Below, in pieces: positions 1-6,822 of a stretch of 16,619 bases of DNA. The translations under genes were made by a program, and so were the position numbers. The notes under the pieces are model-generated. The model saw only the letters and a program-made list of their open reading frames with translations. It was not told where the DNA came from and searched no databases. Source of the DNA: Acidobacteria bacterium UBA2161 (GTDB lineage Bacteria; Acidobacteriota; Vicinamibacteria; Vicinamibacterales; UBA823). The stretch lies in the NCBI GenBank assembly GCA_002328835.1, contig DCWN01000040.1, forward strand, positions 35,605 to 52,223. Reading direction: 5' to 3'. The stretch's first letter is position 1. Every line of letters starts with the position of its first letter.

Positions 1-1
1 G

Positions 2-325
2 AACCGGCTCGTCGGTCACCGGGCGGGGTACGAGCTCGACCTCGACGCCGTCTTCGCGACCGCGAAATCGACCGGTACGATTCTCGAGATCGACGGCGCG
101 CCGATTCACCTGGACATGGACGGCGCGGTGGCCCGACGCGCCGCCGCCACTGGCGCCATGATCAGCGTGGACAGTGACTCCCACCGCGCGTCGCGCCTCG
201 GCGCCCAGATGTGGTACGGCATCGGGACCGCGCGGCGCGGCTGGCTGCGAGCCGACCAGGTCGTCAACACCCAACCCGTCACTGCCATCCGCGAGATTCT
301 TGCGTGCAAACGCGCCAACGCCTGA
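2..325 (+). CDS. PolX-type PHP domain protein, C-terminal fragment (5' end outside window)
   Basis: The last 107 residues of a protein whose start lies left of the window. They match the C-terminal part of the PHP phosphoesterase domain of bacterial X-family DNA polymerases. Visible marks are GYELDLDAV, the strand TGTILEIDG, the metal-binding DSDSH and the closing block YGIGTARRGWL followed by VVNTQ. The second, complete PolX in this window (start 11374) has the same blocks in the same order (EINS, SSDAH, WGVVVARRAWL, VLNTRS), so the two are paralogues. In this family the PHP domain is a metal-dependent 3'-5' exonuclease or phosphatase that helps the polymerase in base-excision repair. Whether a polymerase domain precedes this fragment cannot be seen; it could be a stand-alone PHP protein. 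The closing TGA is at 323-325. Confidence 0.85.
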   Translation, partial: NRLVGHRAGYELDLDAVFATAKSTGTILEIDGAPIHLDMDGAVARRAAATGAMISVDSDSHRASRLGAQMWYGIGTARRGWLRADQVVNTQPVTAIREILACKRANA

Positions 326-378
326 ACCCCGCCGCCCGAAGACCGGCATCCCCACTCCCGCGACGCCCGTAAGTCCTG

Positions 379-387
379 TGCTATGAT
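379..387 (+). promoter_or_regulatory. Extended -10 promoter element upstream of lolA
   Basis: TGC followed by TATGAT forms an extended -10 element in the 102-base gap between the PHP fragment and lolA. Transcription would start near 394, giving a leader of about 34 bases. No good -35 hexamer lies 16-18 bases upstream, which suits an extended -10 promoter. The rest of the gap shows no clear terminator and no strong ribosome binding site next to the lolA ATG. Confidence 0.45.
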
Positions 388-427
388 GGAGATCTGGGTG
401 TTTCGAATTTGCTCGTAACTGCACACC

Positions 428-1135
428 ATGCGCACCCGATCGCCCCGCGAGACGGCACGATTGGCCGGCGGTCTCCTGACTCTGGTGGCTATGACGAGCC
501 TGCCACTTGTCGCTCAGGCCCAGGCCCAGACGCGGCCTGACGCCACGACGCTGGCCGCCTCGCTGCAGCAGCGCTACGACCGGGTCCGCGACTTCTCCGC
601 CGACTTCGAGCACGTGTACGAAGGCGGCGCCTTGCGGATGCAGGCCACCGAGCGCGGCACGGTCCTCATCAAGAAGCCGGGGCAGATGCGCTGGCAGTAC
701 GACGCACCCGAGGACAAGTTGTTCGTCTCGGATGGCCGGACCATCTACGCGCACTTCCCTGCGGACTCCCAAGTGACCGTCAGCGCCATGCCGCAGGCGG
801 ACGAGGCCAGCGCAGCCGTCCTGCTGCTCACCGGCAAGGGCGACCTGGTCCGGGACTTTCGCGCGGCATATGCCGACCTCCCTGATCTGGCCCCGGAGAG
901 CTACGCGCTGCGGCTTGAACCGCGATCCTCGGCCCCCGAGTACGAGGCCTTGACGCTCGTCGTCGACCGCGACGGCCTGGCGCTCCAGCAGCTGATCTCG
1001 AACGACCGCCAGGGAGGCACGTCGACCTTTCGCTTCAGCAATCTGCGGGAAAACATCGGGATCGCGGACTCGCGCTTCGCGTTCACGATTCCGGCAGACG
1101 TCGAGGTGATCAGACACGATGACGTTCCCAACTAG
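428..1135 (+). CDS. lolA: Outer-membrane lipoprotein carrier protein LolA
   Basis: A 235-residue periplasmic chaperone that takes lipoproteins from the LolCDE transporter and carries them across the periplasm. The first 33 residues are a Sec signal peptide: basic start, hydrophobic stretch about 12-28, and a VAQAQAQ cleavage area at 29-35. The mature part shows family blocks: an early LQQRYDRVRDFSADFEH, the hydrophobic-ligand strand KKPGQMRWQYDAP, then KLFVSDGRTIY, and late on a NDRQGGTSTFRFSNL strand. Length is in the usual range once the long signal is removed. It starts at the first ATG after an extended -10 promoter. The 3' end overlaps the next gene, a lipoprotein that is a plausible LolA cargo, by 17 bases. 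No LolB was seen here, which is common outside gamma- and beta-proteobacteria. Confidence 0.93.
   Translation: MRTRSPRETARLAGGLLTLVAMTSLPLVAQAQAQTRPDATTLAASLQQRYDRVRDFSADFEHVYEGGALRMQATERGTVLIKKPGQMRWQYDAPEDKLFVSDGRTIYAHFPADSQVTVSAMPQADEASAAVLLLTGKGDLVRDFRAAYADLPDLAPESYALRLEPRSSAPEYEALTLVVDRDGLALQQLISNDRQGGTSTFRFSNLRENIGIADSRFAFTIPADVEVIRHDDVPN
1103..1111 (+). promoter_or_regulatory. Long Shine-Dalgarno match for the secretin gene, inside lolA
   Basis: GAGGTGATC lies inside the last codons of lolA and fully complements the usual 3' end of 16S rRNA (GATCACCTCC). The GAGG core is 12 bases from the ATG at 1119, a little long, but the match runs on toward the start. It supports the 1119 start and suggests translational coupling with lolA. 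Confidence 0.5.
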
Positions 1136-2939
1136 ACGCACCGGCAGACACGGCGACCAGTCGACACACCGTCTGGCGATCGCCCTGCTCGTCGCCGTCG
1201 TCCCCCTCGCGGGATGCGCGACGACGCACGCGGGGATGACGGCCGGCACCGCCGCCGAACGCCTGGAGGACTACGACCGGGCGGTACTCGAGTATTCAAA
1301 GGCCGTCCGGGAACGCCCGGATGATCTGGATGCTCGGCTCGCGCTCGAACGCGCCAGCCTCCGAGCGGCGCAGGAGCACTACGAGCGCGGTCGCCGATTC
1401 GACGATCAGAGCGAGTACGCCGGCGCCGTCGTGGAGTACCAGATCGCCGCCGATCTGAACCCGACGAGCGGCGCCATCGCCGATGCGCTGCGTGCCGCCC
1501 GGCTCAAGGTGCGCGCCGGATTTGCGGCCCGGCCGGAGGGTGTGACCGAGCTGGAGTCCCTGATTCGCCGTTCGGCTGACTTCGCGCCGGAGGGCCTGGA
1601 GTTCCCGGTCGGCGTGACACTGCCCGAATCGATCGTCTTTCGCGACGCGAGCAGCCGGGACGTCTTCGCGGCGATCGGACAATTCTCCGGCGTCTCGGTG
1701 GTGTTCGACCCGACGTTCAGAGCCACGCCGGTGTCGATCGACCTGCGCAGCCTCTCGCTCGAGGCCGCGTTGCAGACCACCGCCGACGCCACCAACAACT
1801 TTGTCCGCGTCACCGCGGAGGACACGATCACGATCGTTCCGGATACGCCAGGCAAGCGCCAGGAGTACGGGCGCGACGTCGTGCGGACGTTCTACTTGAG
1901 CAACGCCGACATCGAAGAAGCGATCGACCTACTGCGCATCGTGATGGATCTTCGGCGCATCGCGCCCATGAGTGCGACGAACGCCATCACCGTCATGGAC
2001 ACGCCCGAGCGGGTGATGGCGGCGGCGCAGGTGATCAACGCGATCGACAAGGCCCGTGCCGAAGTCATCATCGAGGTAGAACTGCTCGAGGTCGATCGCC
2101 AGCAGCTGCGAGAATACGGCCTGCAGTTTGCCTCGCCCGGGTCGTCGGGCATCAACGGCGCGCTCGATGCGAACGCCGAGGGCTTGACCCTGGACGACGT
2201 CACCACCCTGACCCAGGGCGACATCTTCGTGACGAGCTTGCCCGGCCTGTACTACCGGCTGCTGAAGCGCGACGGCAACGCGCGGACCCTGGCGAATCCG
2301 CATCTCAGAACCTCCGAAGGCCTGTCGGCCCAGGCCCGTTTCGGCCAGCGTGTGCCGGTCCCGGTCACGACGTTCGCGCCGATCGCAACCGGCGGCGTCG
2401 CCCAGCAGCCGATCACGTCGTTCAACTACGAGAACATCGGCGTCAATATCGACATCACGCCGCGGACGCATCACGACGGCGAGATCTCGCTCGCGCTTCA
2501 GGTCGAGATCAGCAACATCTCGGGCACGGGGTTCGGCGACCTCCCGACATTCGGCAACCGCTTCATCAACACGACGATCCGCCTGAAGGACGGCGAGACC
2601 AATCTGCTGGCTGGTCTGATTCGCGACGACGAGCGGACGGTCTTGGACGGTATCCCCGGACTCAGCGACATCCCAGTCGTCGGACGGCTGTTCGCGCGGA
2701 ACAAGATCGAGCGACAGACGACCGACATCGTCCTGACGCTCACTCCGCACATCGTACGCGTGCTCGATCTGGATGAAACGGATCTCCGACCGTTCGTCGT
2801 CGAGCGCGACCCGAGCCTCGGCTTCGACAACTTCGGCCCACTACCCGGGGAGCTTCCCGAACTGGACCCCGACGAGTTCTTCGACGTCAGCCCGATCCTG
2901 CCCCCGCCGCCTCCGCCCGGCGACCACCCCACTCGTTGA
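1119..2939 (+). CDS. Lipoprotein with N-terminal TPRs and C-terminal secretin domain (GspD/PilQ-like)
   Basis: A 606-residue predicted outer-membrane channel subunit. Residues 18-33 form a lipoprotein signal with lipobox LAGC, so Cys33 would be lipidated. Two TPR-like helical pairs follow (about 46-125, with YDRAVLEYSKAV and YAGAVVEYQIAADLNP). A secretin N0/STN-like module starts near 165 (FRDASSRDVFAAIGQFSG) and an N1-like module near 245-310. The secretin core runs about 370-555, with ARTLANPHLRTSEG and the hallmark GIPGLSDIPVVGRLF at 511-525, then TPHIVR. A Pro-rich tail ends the protein. Secretins form ring channels for type II secretion or type IV pili. No pilus or secretion ATPase gene is nearby, so which system it serves is unknown. 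Its stop is four bases from the convergent murA stop. Confidence 0.88.
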   Translation: MTFPTRRTGRHGDQSTHRLAIALLVAVVPLAGCATTHAGMTAGTAAERLEDYDRAVLEYSKAVRERPDDLDARLALERASLRAAQEHYERGRRFDDQSEYAGAVVEYQIAADLNPTSGAIADALRAARLKVRAGFAARPEGVTELESLIRRSADFAPEGLEFPVGVTLPESIVFRDASSRDVFAAIGQFSGVSVVFDPTFRATPVSIDLRSLSLEAALQTTADATNNFVRVTAEDTITIVPDTPGKRQEYGRDVVRTFYLSNADIEEAIDLLRIVMDLRRIAPMSATNAITVMDTPERVMAAAQVINAIDKARAEVIIEVELLEVDRQQLREYGLQFASPGSSGINGALDANAEGLTLDDVTTLTQGDIFVTSLPGLYYRLLKRDGNARTLANPHLRTSEGLSAQARFGQRVPVPVTTFAPIATGGVAQQPITSFNYENIGVNIDITPRTHHDGEISLALQVEISNISGTGFGDLPTFGNRFINTTIRLKDGETNLLAGLIRDDERTVLDGIPGLSDIPVVGRLFARNKIERQTTDIVLTLTPHIVRVLDLDETDLRPFVVERDPSLGFDNFGPLPGELPELDPDEFFDVSPILPPPPPPGDHPTR

Positions 2940-2943
2940 TCCG

Positions 2944-4209
2944 CTAGCCCTCTTCGAGATCGATATCGATCTGGGCGCCGAGCGCTCGCAGCCGCTCGAC
3001 GACGCGGGCATAGCCTCGCTCGACGGTCTCGAGCGGGCGCACCCGGCTCGCGCCCTCGGCCGCCAGCGCCGCCGCGATCAGCGCCATGCCCGAGCGGAGG
3101 TCCCGGCTGTCCAGGGTCCGCCCGCGCAGCCGGCGCGGCCCGGTGACGATGATCCGATGCGGATCGCAGAGAAAGAGATCGGCGTTCATGCCGCTCAACT
3201 GCTCCAGGGCGAAGAGCCGCAGCTCGTACATCCAGTCGTGAATGAGCGTCCGGCCCGCCGCCTGTGTCGCCAGGACCGTCGTCAGGCTGACCATGTCGCT
3301 GGGAAACCCCGGCCACGGTGCCGTCGTGATCCGTGCCGTGCCCGACAGCGTGGACGGCTCGACGCGCAGCCGGTCCGTGTCGAACGCCCAGCGCACGCCC
3401 ATCCGCCCGAGCACGGCCAGAATCGGCTCGAGATCCGACAGGCGCGCGCCGCCGATTTCGACCTGCCCCCCCGTCAGCACCGCGACCACGGCCCAGGTGC
3501 CAGCCTCGATATAGTCACCGTCGAGTCGGCGCGTCGCGCCCCGCGCGGCCGATGCCCCCTCGACACGGATCGTCGGCGTGCCCTCCCCGGCGATCTCGAC
3601 CCCCATCGCGCGAAGGAACCGCGCCAATTCGACGACGTGCGGCTCACACGCCGCATGGCGGATCTCGGTCTCGCCGCGCGCCGTAGCTGCGGCGAGCAGC
3701 GCGGTCTCGGTGCCTGTGACCGACGCCTCCTCCAGGTAGATCGATCCGCCCCGCAGGCCGTCTGGCGCGTCGAGCGCATAGTCGGCGCCGTCGACATGCC
3801 GGGCCCCCATGGCCGTCAGCGCCTGCACGTGCGCATGAATCGTCCGGCGCGCCGGGAAGTCCCCGCCTGGCGGGGCGAGCCGCGCCCGACCGCGACGCGC
3901 CAGCAGCGGCCCCAGCAGGAGCACCGAGCCGCGCAGCGTGCCGACCAGCGCGCGGTCGGGTTCGTCGGTCGTAAGCCTTGTGCACTGCACGCGCAACTCC
4001 GTCGTCCCGATGCCGTCGACGTCGGCGCCCAGGCTGACGAGCAAGCGGCACATCGCCTCGACATCGCGGATCCGTGGGACGTTCGACAGCACGCACGCGT
4101 CGTCCGTCAGCAGGCAGGCTGCCAGCAGCGGCAGGGCGGCATTCTTGTTGCCATCGACCTCGATCTGGCCGTCCAGACGCCGGCCCCCCTCGATATGCAG
4201 TGTCGCCAT
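2944..4209 (-). CDS. murA: UDP-N-acetylglucosamine 1-carboxyvinyltransferase MurA, Cys-to-Asp variant
   Basis: A 421-residue cytoplasmic enzyme that transfers enolpyruvate from PEP to UDP-GlcNAc, the first committed step of peptidoglycan synthesis. Seen: substrate-binding Lys-Asn in GNKNAALPLLAA near the start, GPLLARRGRARL, the active-site loop PPGGDFPAR, GFPSDMVSLTT with the catalytic-type Asp, DLRSGMALIAAALAAEG, and ERGYARVVERLRALGA at the end. In most MurA the loop reads PGGC (E. coli Cys115). Here the aligned residue is Asp117 (codon 3861-3859), with no gap around it. The usual ENRF block is also altered (YELRLF). Start is the ATG at 4209, 17 bases after murB; the open frame runs further upstream but only through murB. 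A second, Cys-type MurA elsewhere in the genome cannot be excluded. Confidence 0.93.
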   Translation of the reverse strand: MATLHIEGGRRLDGQIEVDGNKNAALPLLAACLLTDDACVLSNVPRIRDVEAMCRLLVSLGADVDGIGTTELRVQCTRLTTDEPDRALVGTLRGSVLLLGPLLARRGRARLAPPGGDFPARRTIHAHVQALTAMGARHVDGADYALDAPDGLRGGSIYLEEASVTGTETALLAAATARGETEIRHAACEPHVVELARFLRAMGVEIAGEGTPTIRVEGASAARGATRRLDGDYIEAGTWAVVAVLTGGQVEIGGARLSDLEPILAVLGRMGVRWAFDTDRLRVEPSTLSGTARITTAPWPGFPSDMVSLTTVLATQAAGRTLIHDWMYELRLFALEQLSGMNADLFLCDPHRIIVTGPRRLRGRTLDSRDLRSGMALIAAALAAEGASRVRPLETVERGYARVVERLRALGAQIDIDLEEG

Positions 4210-4226
4210 CGCGCTAGTGTCCCGTC

Positions 4227-5171
4227 TCAGAATTCTCCCAGGTACACGATCTCCGGTCGCAGTTCGACACCGTAGCGCTCGGCGACGGTGCGCTGACAGA
4301 TCGTCACGAGCGCGCGGATATCGGCCGCCGTCGCCTCCCCCGCGTTGACGATGAAGTTGCCGTGCGTCGTCGAGACCCGCGCACCACCCACCACGCGGTC
4401 CTTCAAGCCCGCGGCATCGATCAATGCGCCGGCCGAGGGCGCGACGCCGGGCGGCAGCGTGTCGTGGGCGGGATCGGGGTTTCGAAAGATACAGCCCGCA
4501 CTCGCCGCGCCCAGGGGCTGCGTCCGCTTCCGGTACGCCAGCGACCGACGCGCCTCCGCCCGCAGCGCGCCGGGTTCGCCGGGTGCGACCGCGAACTCCG
4601 CCCACAACAGCACCTCCGCGGTGCGCTGCAGGCGCGATCGATCGTACCCGAACTCCATGGCGTCGGCGGCGATCTCTTTGAGCGCGCCACTCTTGTCGAC
4701 GACCCCGACCGACGTGATCAGATCGCCGATCAATCGCCTGTCGAAGTGCGCGTTGCCGTACACCGCCCCGCCCACGGTGCCCGGCGTGCCGGCCCAGCAC
4801 TCGAGTCCGGCCAGTGCGCGCGTGATCGTCCAGCGGACCAGCCCGTTGACGCTCACACCGCCATCAGCCCGGACAGCGCCGGGTCGCGTCCGACGCACCG
4901 CACCGCCGTGGACCTGGACGACAAGGCCGCGCACGCCACGGTCGCCGATCACCACATTGGATCCCCCGCCGAGGATCGTCAGCGACAGGCCGGCGGCGCC
5001 GGACGCGCGCACCGCACGCGCGACCTCGTCGCTCGTCCGTGCCTCGACGAACCACTCCGCAGCCCCACCGACACGAAACGTCGTCTTCGGCGCCAGGGGC
5101 ACGGACCGCCCCACCCGCCCCGCGCCGAGGCCAGCTTCGAGGACCTGCAACGTTCGGTCGGTGTCAGCCAT
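4227..5171 (-). CDS. murB: UDP-N-acetylenolpyruvoylglucosamine reductase MurB
   Basis: A 314-residue FAD- and NADPH-dependent reductase that turns the MurA product into UDP-MurNAc in the cytoplasm. Seen: TTFRVGGAAEWFVEA, the FAD-binding LTILGGGSNVVIGDRGVRG, AGTPGTVGGAVYGNAH, YRKRTQPLG, SAGCIFRNPD and the C-terminal LRPEIVYLG with the catalytic-type Glu. The short form of the middle region fits the type II MurB group. The position that is the proton-donating Ser in well-studied enzymes is Cys227 (SAGC). Start chosen is the ATG at 5171, 14 bases after the pxpC stop, because the frame above it only overlaps pxpC. It sits in the same operon as murA, its pathway predecessor. Confidence 0.95.
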   Translation of the reverse strand: MADTDRTLQVLEAGLGAGRVGRSVPLAPKTTFRVGGAAEWFVEARTSDEVARAVRASGAAGLSLTILGGGSNVVIGDRGVRGLVVQVHGGAVRRTRPGAVRADGGVSVNGLVRWTITRALAGLECWAGTPGTVGGAVYGNAHFDRRLIGDLITSVGVVDKSGALKEIAADAMEFGYDRSRLQRTAEVLLWAEFAVAPGEPGALRAEARRSLAYRKRTQPLGAASAGCIFRNPDPAHDTLPPGVAPSAGALIDAAGLKDRVVGGARVSTTHGNFIVNAGEATAADIRALVTICQRTVAERYGVELRPEIVYLGEF

Positions 5172-5185
5172 CGCGAGACCGTCGA

Positions 5186-6112
5186 TCAGGCGAGCAGGGC
5201 CTGCTCCTGCGCGATCAACGCGCGCAGGGCGGCCGCGCGGTCGCAGACCTCGAACTCCATCCAGTCGCCCGGACTCAGCTGGCCGGCCACCGGCAAATCC
5301 GCGGTGATGACGGTGGCCAGCTTCGGATAGCCGCCCGTCGTCTGCCCGTCGGCCATGAGCACGATCGGCTGGCCCGATCCCGGGATCTGCACGGTACCCG
5401 TCGGTGTCGCGTCGGACAACGGCTCGGCTGACGACGCCAGGGCCACGGCCGGACCGCTCAGCCGGTAGCCCATCCGATCGGAGTGGTCGCTGACGACGTA
5501 TCGCGTCGTGCGGAATGTCTCGATCCCTTCCGGCGCGCACAGCGCCTCCTGTGGACCGAGCATCACCCGGATCCGCGCGCCGCCGTCGGGCAGGTCGAGC
5601 ACCGGGCCGCGTCGATCAACGCTGGGGACGGTCCCCGCCGCCGTCTCACGCGAACGCAAGACATCGCCGGCCACGAGCGCGCGCCCAGCCAGCCCCCCAA
5701 GCCGGCTCGGTAGGTGCGTGGACCGGCTGCCGAGCCACTCGGGGACGTCGAACCCGCCGCGGACGGCGAGATAGGCCCGGGCACCGCGGCGTCGGCGGCC
5801 GAACCGAAACCCGGAGCCGGCCGCGATGCTCAGCGGCACGCCCATCGGAACGGCCGCGTCGTCGACGAACAGATCGAACTCGGCACCGGCGACCGCCACG
5901 TGCATCCGACCCTCGGCAGTCAGTGTGGGTCCGATCAGCGTCACCTCCAGGGTCGCCGCCTCTGAAGGATTACCCAGCAACAGGTTGGCCAGCCGGTGGG
6001 CGCAACGGTCCATCGGTCCCGCCACGGGCACACCCAGATTCTGATATCCCCAGCGGCCGAGATCCTGCACCGTGCTCAGCATCCCGGGCTTGTCGACGCG
6101 CAGTCCCATCAT
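5186..6112 (-). CDS. pxpC: 5-oxoprolinase subunit PxpC (biotin-dependent carboxyltransferase-like, KipA family)
   Basis: A 308-residue protein of the KipA/PxpC family. With PxpA and PxpB, PxpC forms the ATP-dependent bacterial 5-oxoprolinase, which opens pyroglutamate to glutamate. Seen: PGMLSTVQDLGRWGYQNLG at the start, VPVAGPMD, ANLLLGNPSEAATLEVTL, AYLAVRGGFDVPEWLGSRST, SDRMGYRLSGP and near the end PIVLMADGQTTGGYPKLA, all family marks in the usual order. The ATG at 6112 overlaps the pxpB stop (ATGA); a second Met follows directly. The downstream gene is murB, not pxpA, which is the usual partner in this complex. The family name from Bacillus (KipA, linked to the kinase inhibitor KipI) is the alternative label. 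Confidence 0.92.
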   Translation of the reverse strand: MMGLRVDKPGMLSTVQDLGRWGYQNLGVPVAGPMDRCAHRLANLLLGNPSEAATLEVTLIGPTLTAEGRMHVAVAGAEFDLFVDDAAVPMGVPLSIAAGSGFRFGRRRRGARAYLAVRGGFDVPEWLGSRSTHLPSRLGGLAGRALVAGDVLRSRETAAGTVPSVDRRGPVLDLPDGGARIRVMLGPQEALCAPEGIETFRTTRYVVSDHSDRMGYRLSGPAVALASSAEPLSDATPTGTVQIPGSGQPIVLMADGQTTGGYPKLATVITADLPVAGQLSPGDWMEFEVCDRAAALRALIAQEQALLA

Positions 6113-6822
6113 GCCCCGGGGGCCGTCCCCACCTCATCCTCATCCAGCGACGCCAGCAGCGTCACCTCGTCGATCGGCACGAAGCACACCTCGTCACCCG
6201 GCGCGAACAGGAACGGCTCGTCCCGTGCCGCATCGAAGACCCGCATCGGCGTCCGACCGATGAGCTGCCACCCGCCGGGTGTCGGGCACGGATAGACGCC
6301 GGTCTGGCCGCCGGCGATGCCCACCGCGCCCGCCGGCACCGTCGTGCGCGGCGTCTTGCGCCGTGGCATGGCGATGCGCTCGTCCACACGGCCCAGGTAG
6401 GCAAAGCCTGGAACGAAGCCGAGCAGGTAGACCCGGTACGGCGTCTCCGAGTGCCGCCGGGCAACCTCGTCGGCCGAGCAGCCGGCGAAGTCCGCCACCA
6501 GTTCGAGATCGGGCCCGTGCACGCCGCCGTAGCAGACGGGCACCTCGTGTACGCGGGGCGCAGCATTCACGCCGACGTCCGCCGCCACGGCGTGTCGCGT
6601 CAGGGCCCCGGTCAGCGCGCCAAGGTCGGTGCGAAGCGGGTCGTAGCAGACCGTCACCGCGGCATAGCTCGAGATCACGTCGCGGACGCCGCGGATTCGC
6701 TCACCGCGCAGGGCGGCCGCACACGCGATGACCCTGGCGTTGAGCGCTGGATCCAGCTCGGTGCCGAGCTCGACGACGAGCGCCGAATCGCCGGCCGCAC
6801 GGACTTCGACCGACCCCGTCAT
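6109..6822 (-). CDS. pxpB: 5-oxoprolinase subunit PxpB (KipI family)
   Basis: A 237-residue protein of the KipI/PxpB family, cyclophilin-like in its C-terminal part. It pairs with PxpC in 5-oxoprolinase; the Bacillus homologue KipI inhibits the sporulation kinase KinA. Seen: AAGDSALVVELG at the start, an IRGVRDVISSYAAVTVCYD block, VPVCYGG, then LGFVPGFAYLG at about 132-142, MPRRKTPRTTVPAGAVGIAG and PTPGGWQLIGRTP. Length is normal. The ATG at 6822 overlaps the mpl stop and its own stop overlaps the pxpC start, both as ATGA, so the three genes are probably coupled in translation. An oxoprolinase role is more likely than kinase control here because PxpC is present, but the PxpA subunit is not in the window. 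Confidence 0.92.
   Translation of the reverse strand: MTGSVEVRAAGDSALVVELGTELDPALNARVIACAAALRGERIRGVRDVISSYAAVTVCYDPLRTDLGALTGALTRHAVAADVGVNAAPRVHEVPVCYGGVHGPDLELVADFAGCSADEVARRHSETPYRVYLLGFVPGFAYLGRVDERIAMPRRKTPRTTVPAGAVGIAGGQTGVYPCPTPGGWQLIGRTPMRVFDAARDEPFLFAPGDEVCFVPIDEVTLLASLDEDEVGTAPGA

Noticed and set aside
2957..2972. Perfect 16-base palindrome at the convergent ends of the secretin gene and murA
   Set aside because: It encodes alternating Ile and Asp codons of the MurA C-terminus and has no loop or T-run, so it is a poor terminator. Probably a coding coincidence, though a protein-binding site cannot be excluded.
4210..4800. Extension of the murA frame upstream into murB
   Set aside because: The added residues match nothing and lie fully within murB in another frame; MurA homologues begin at the ATG at 4209.
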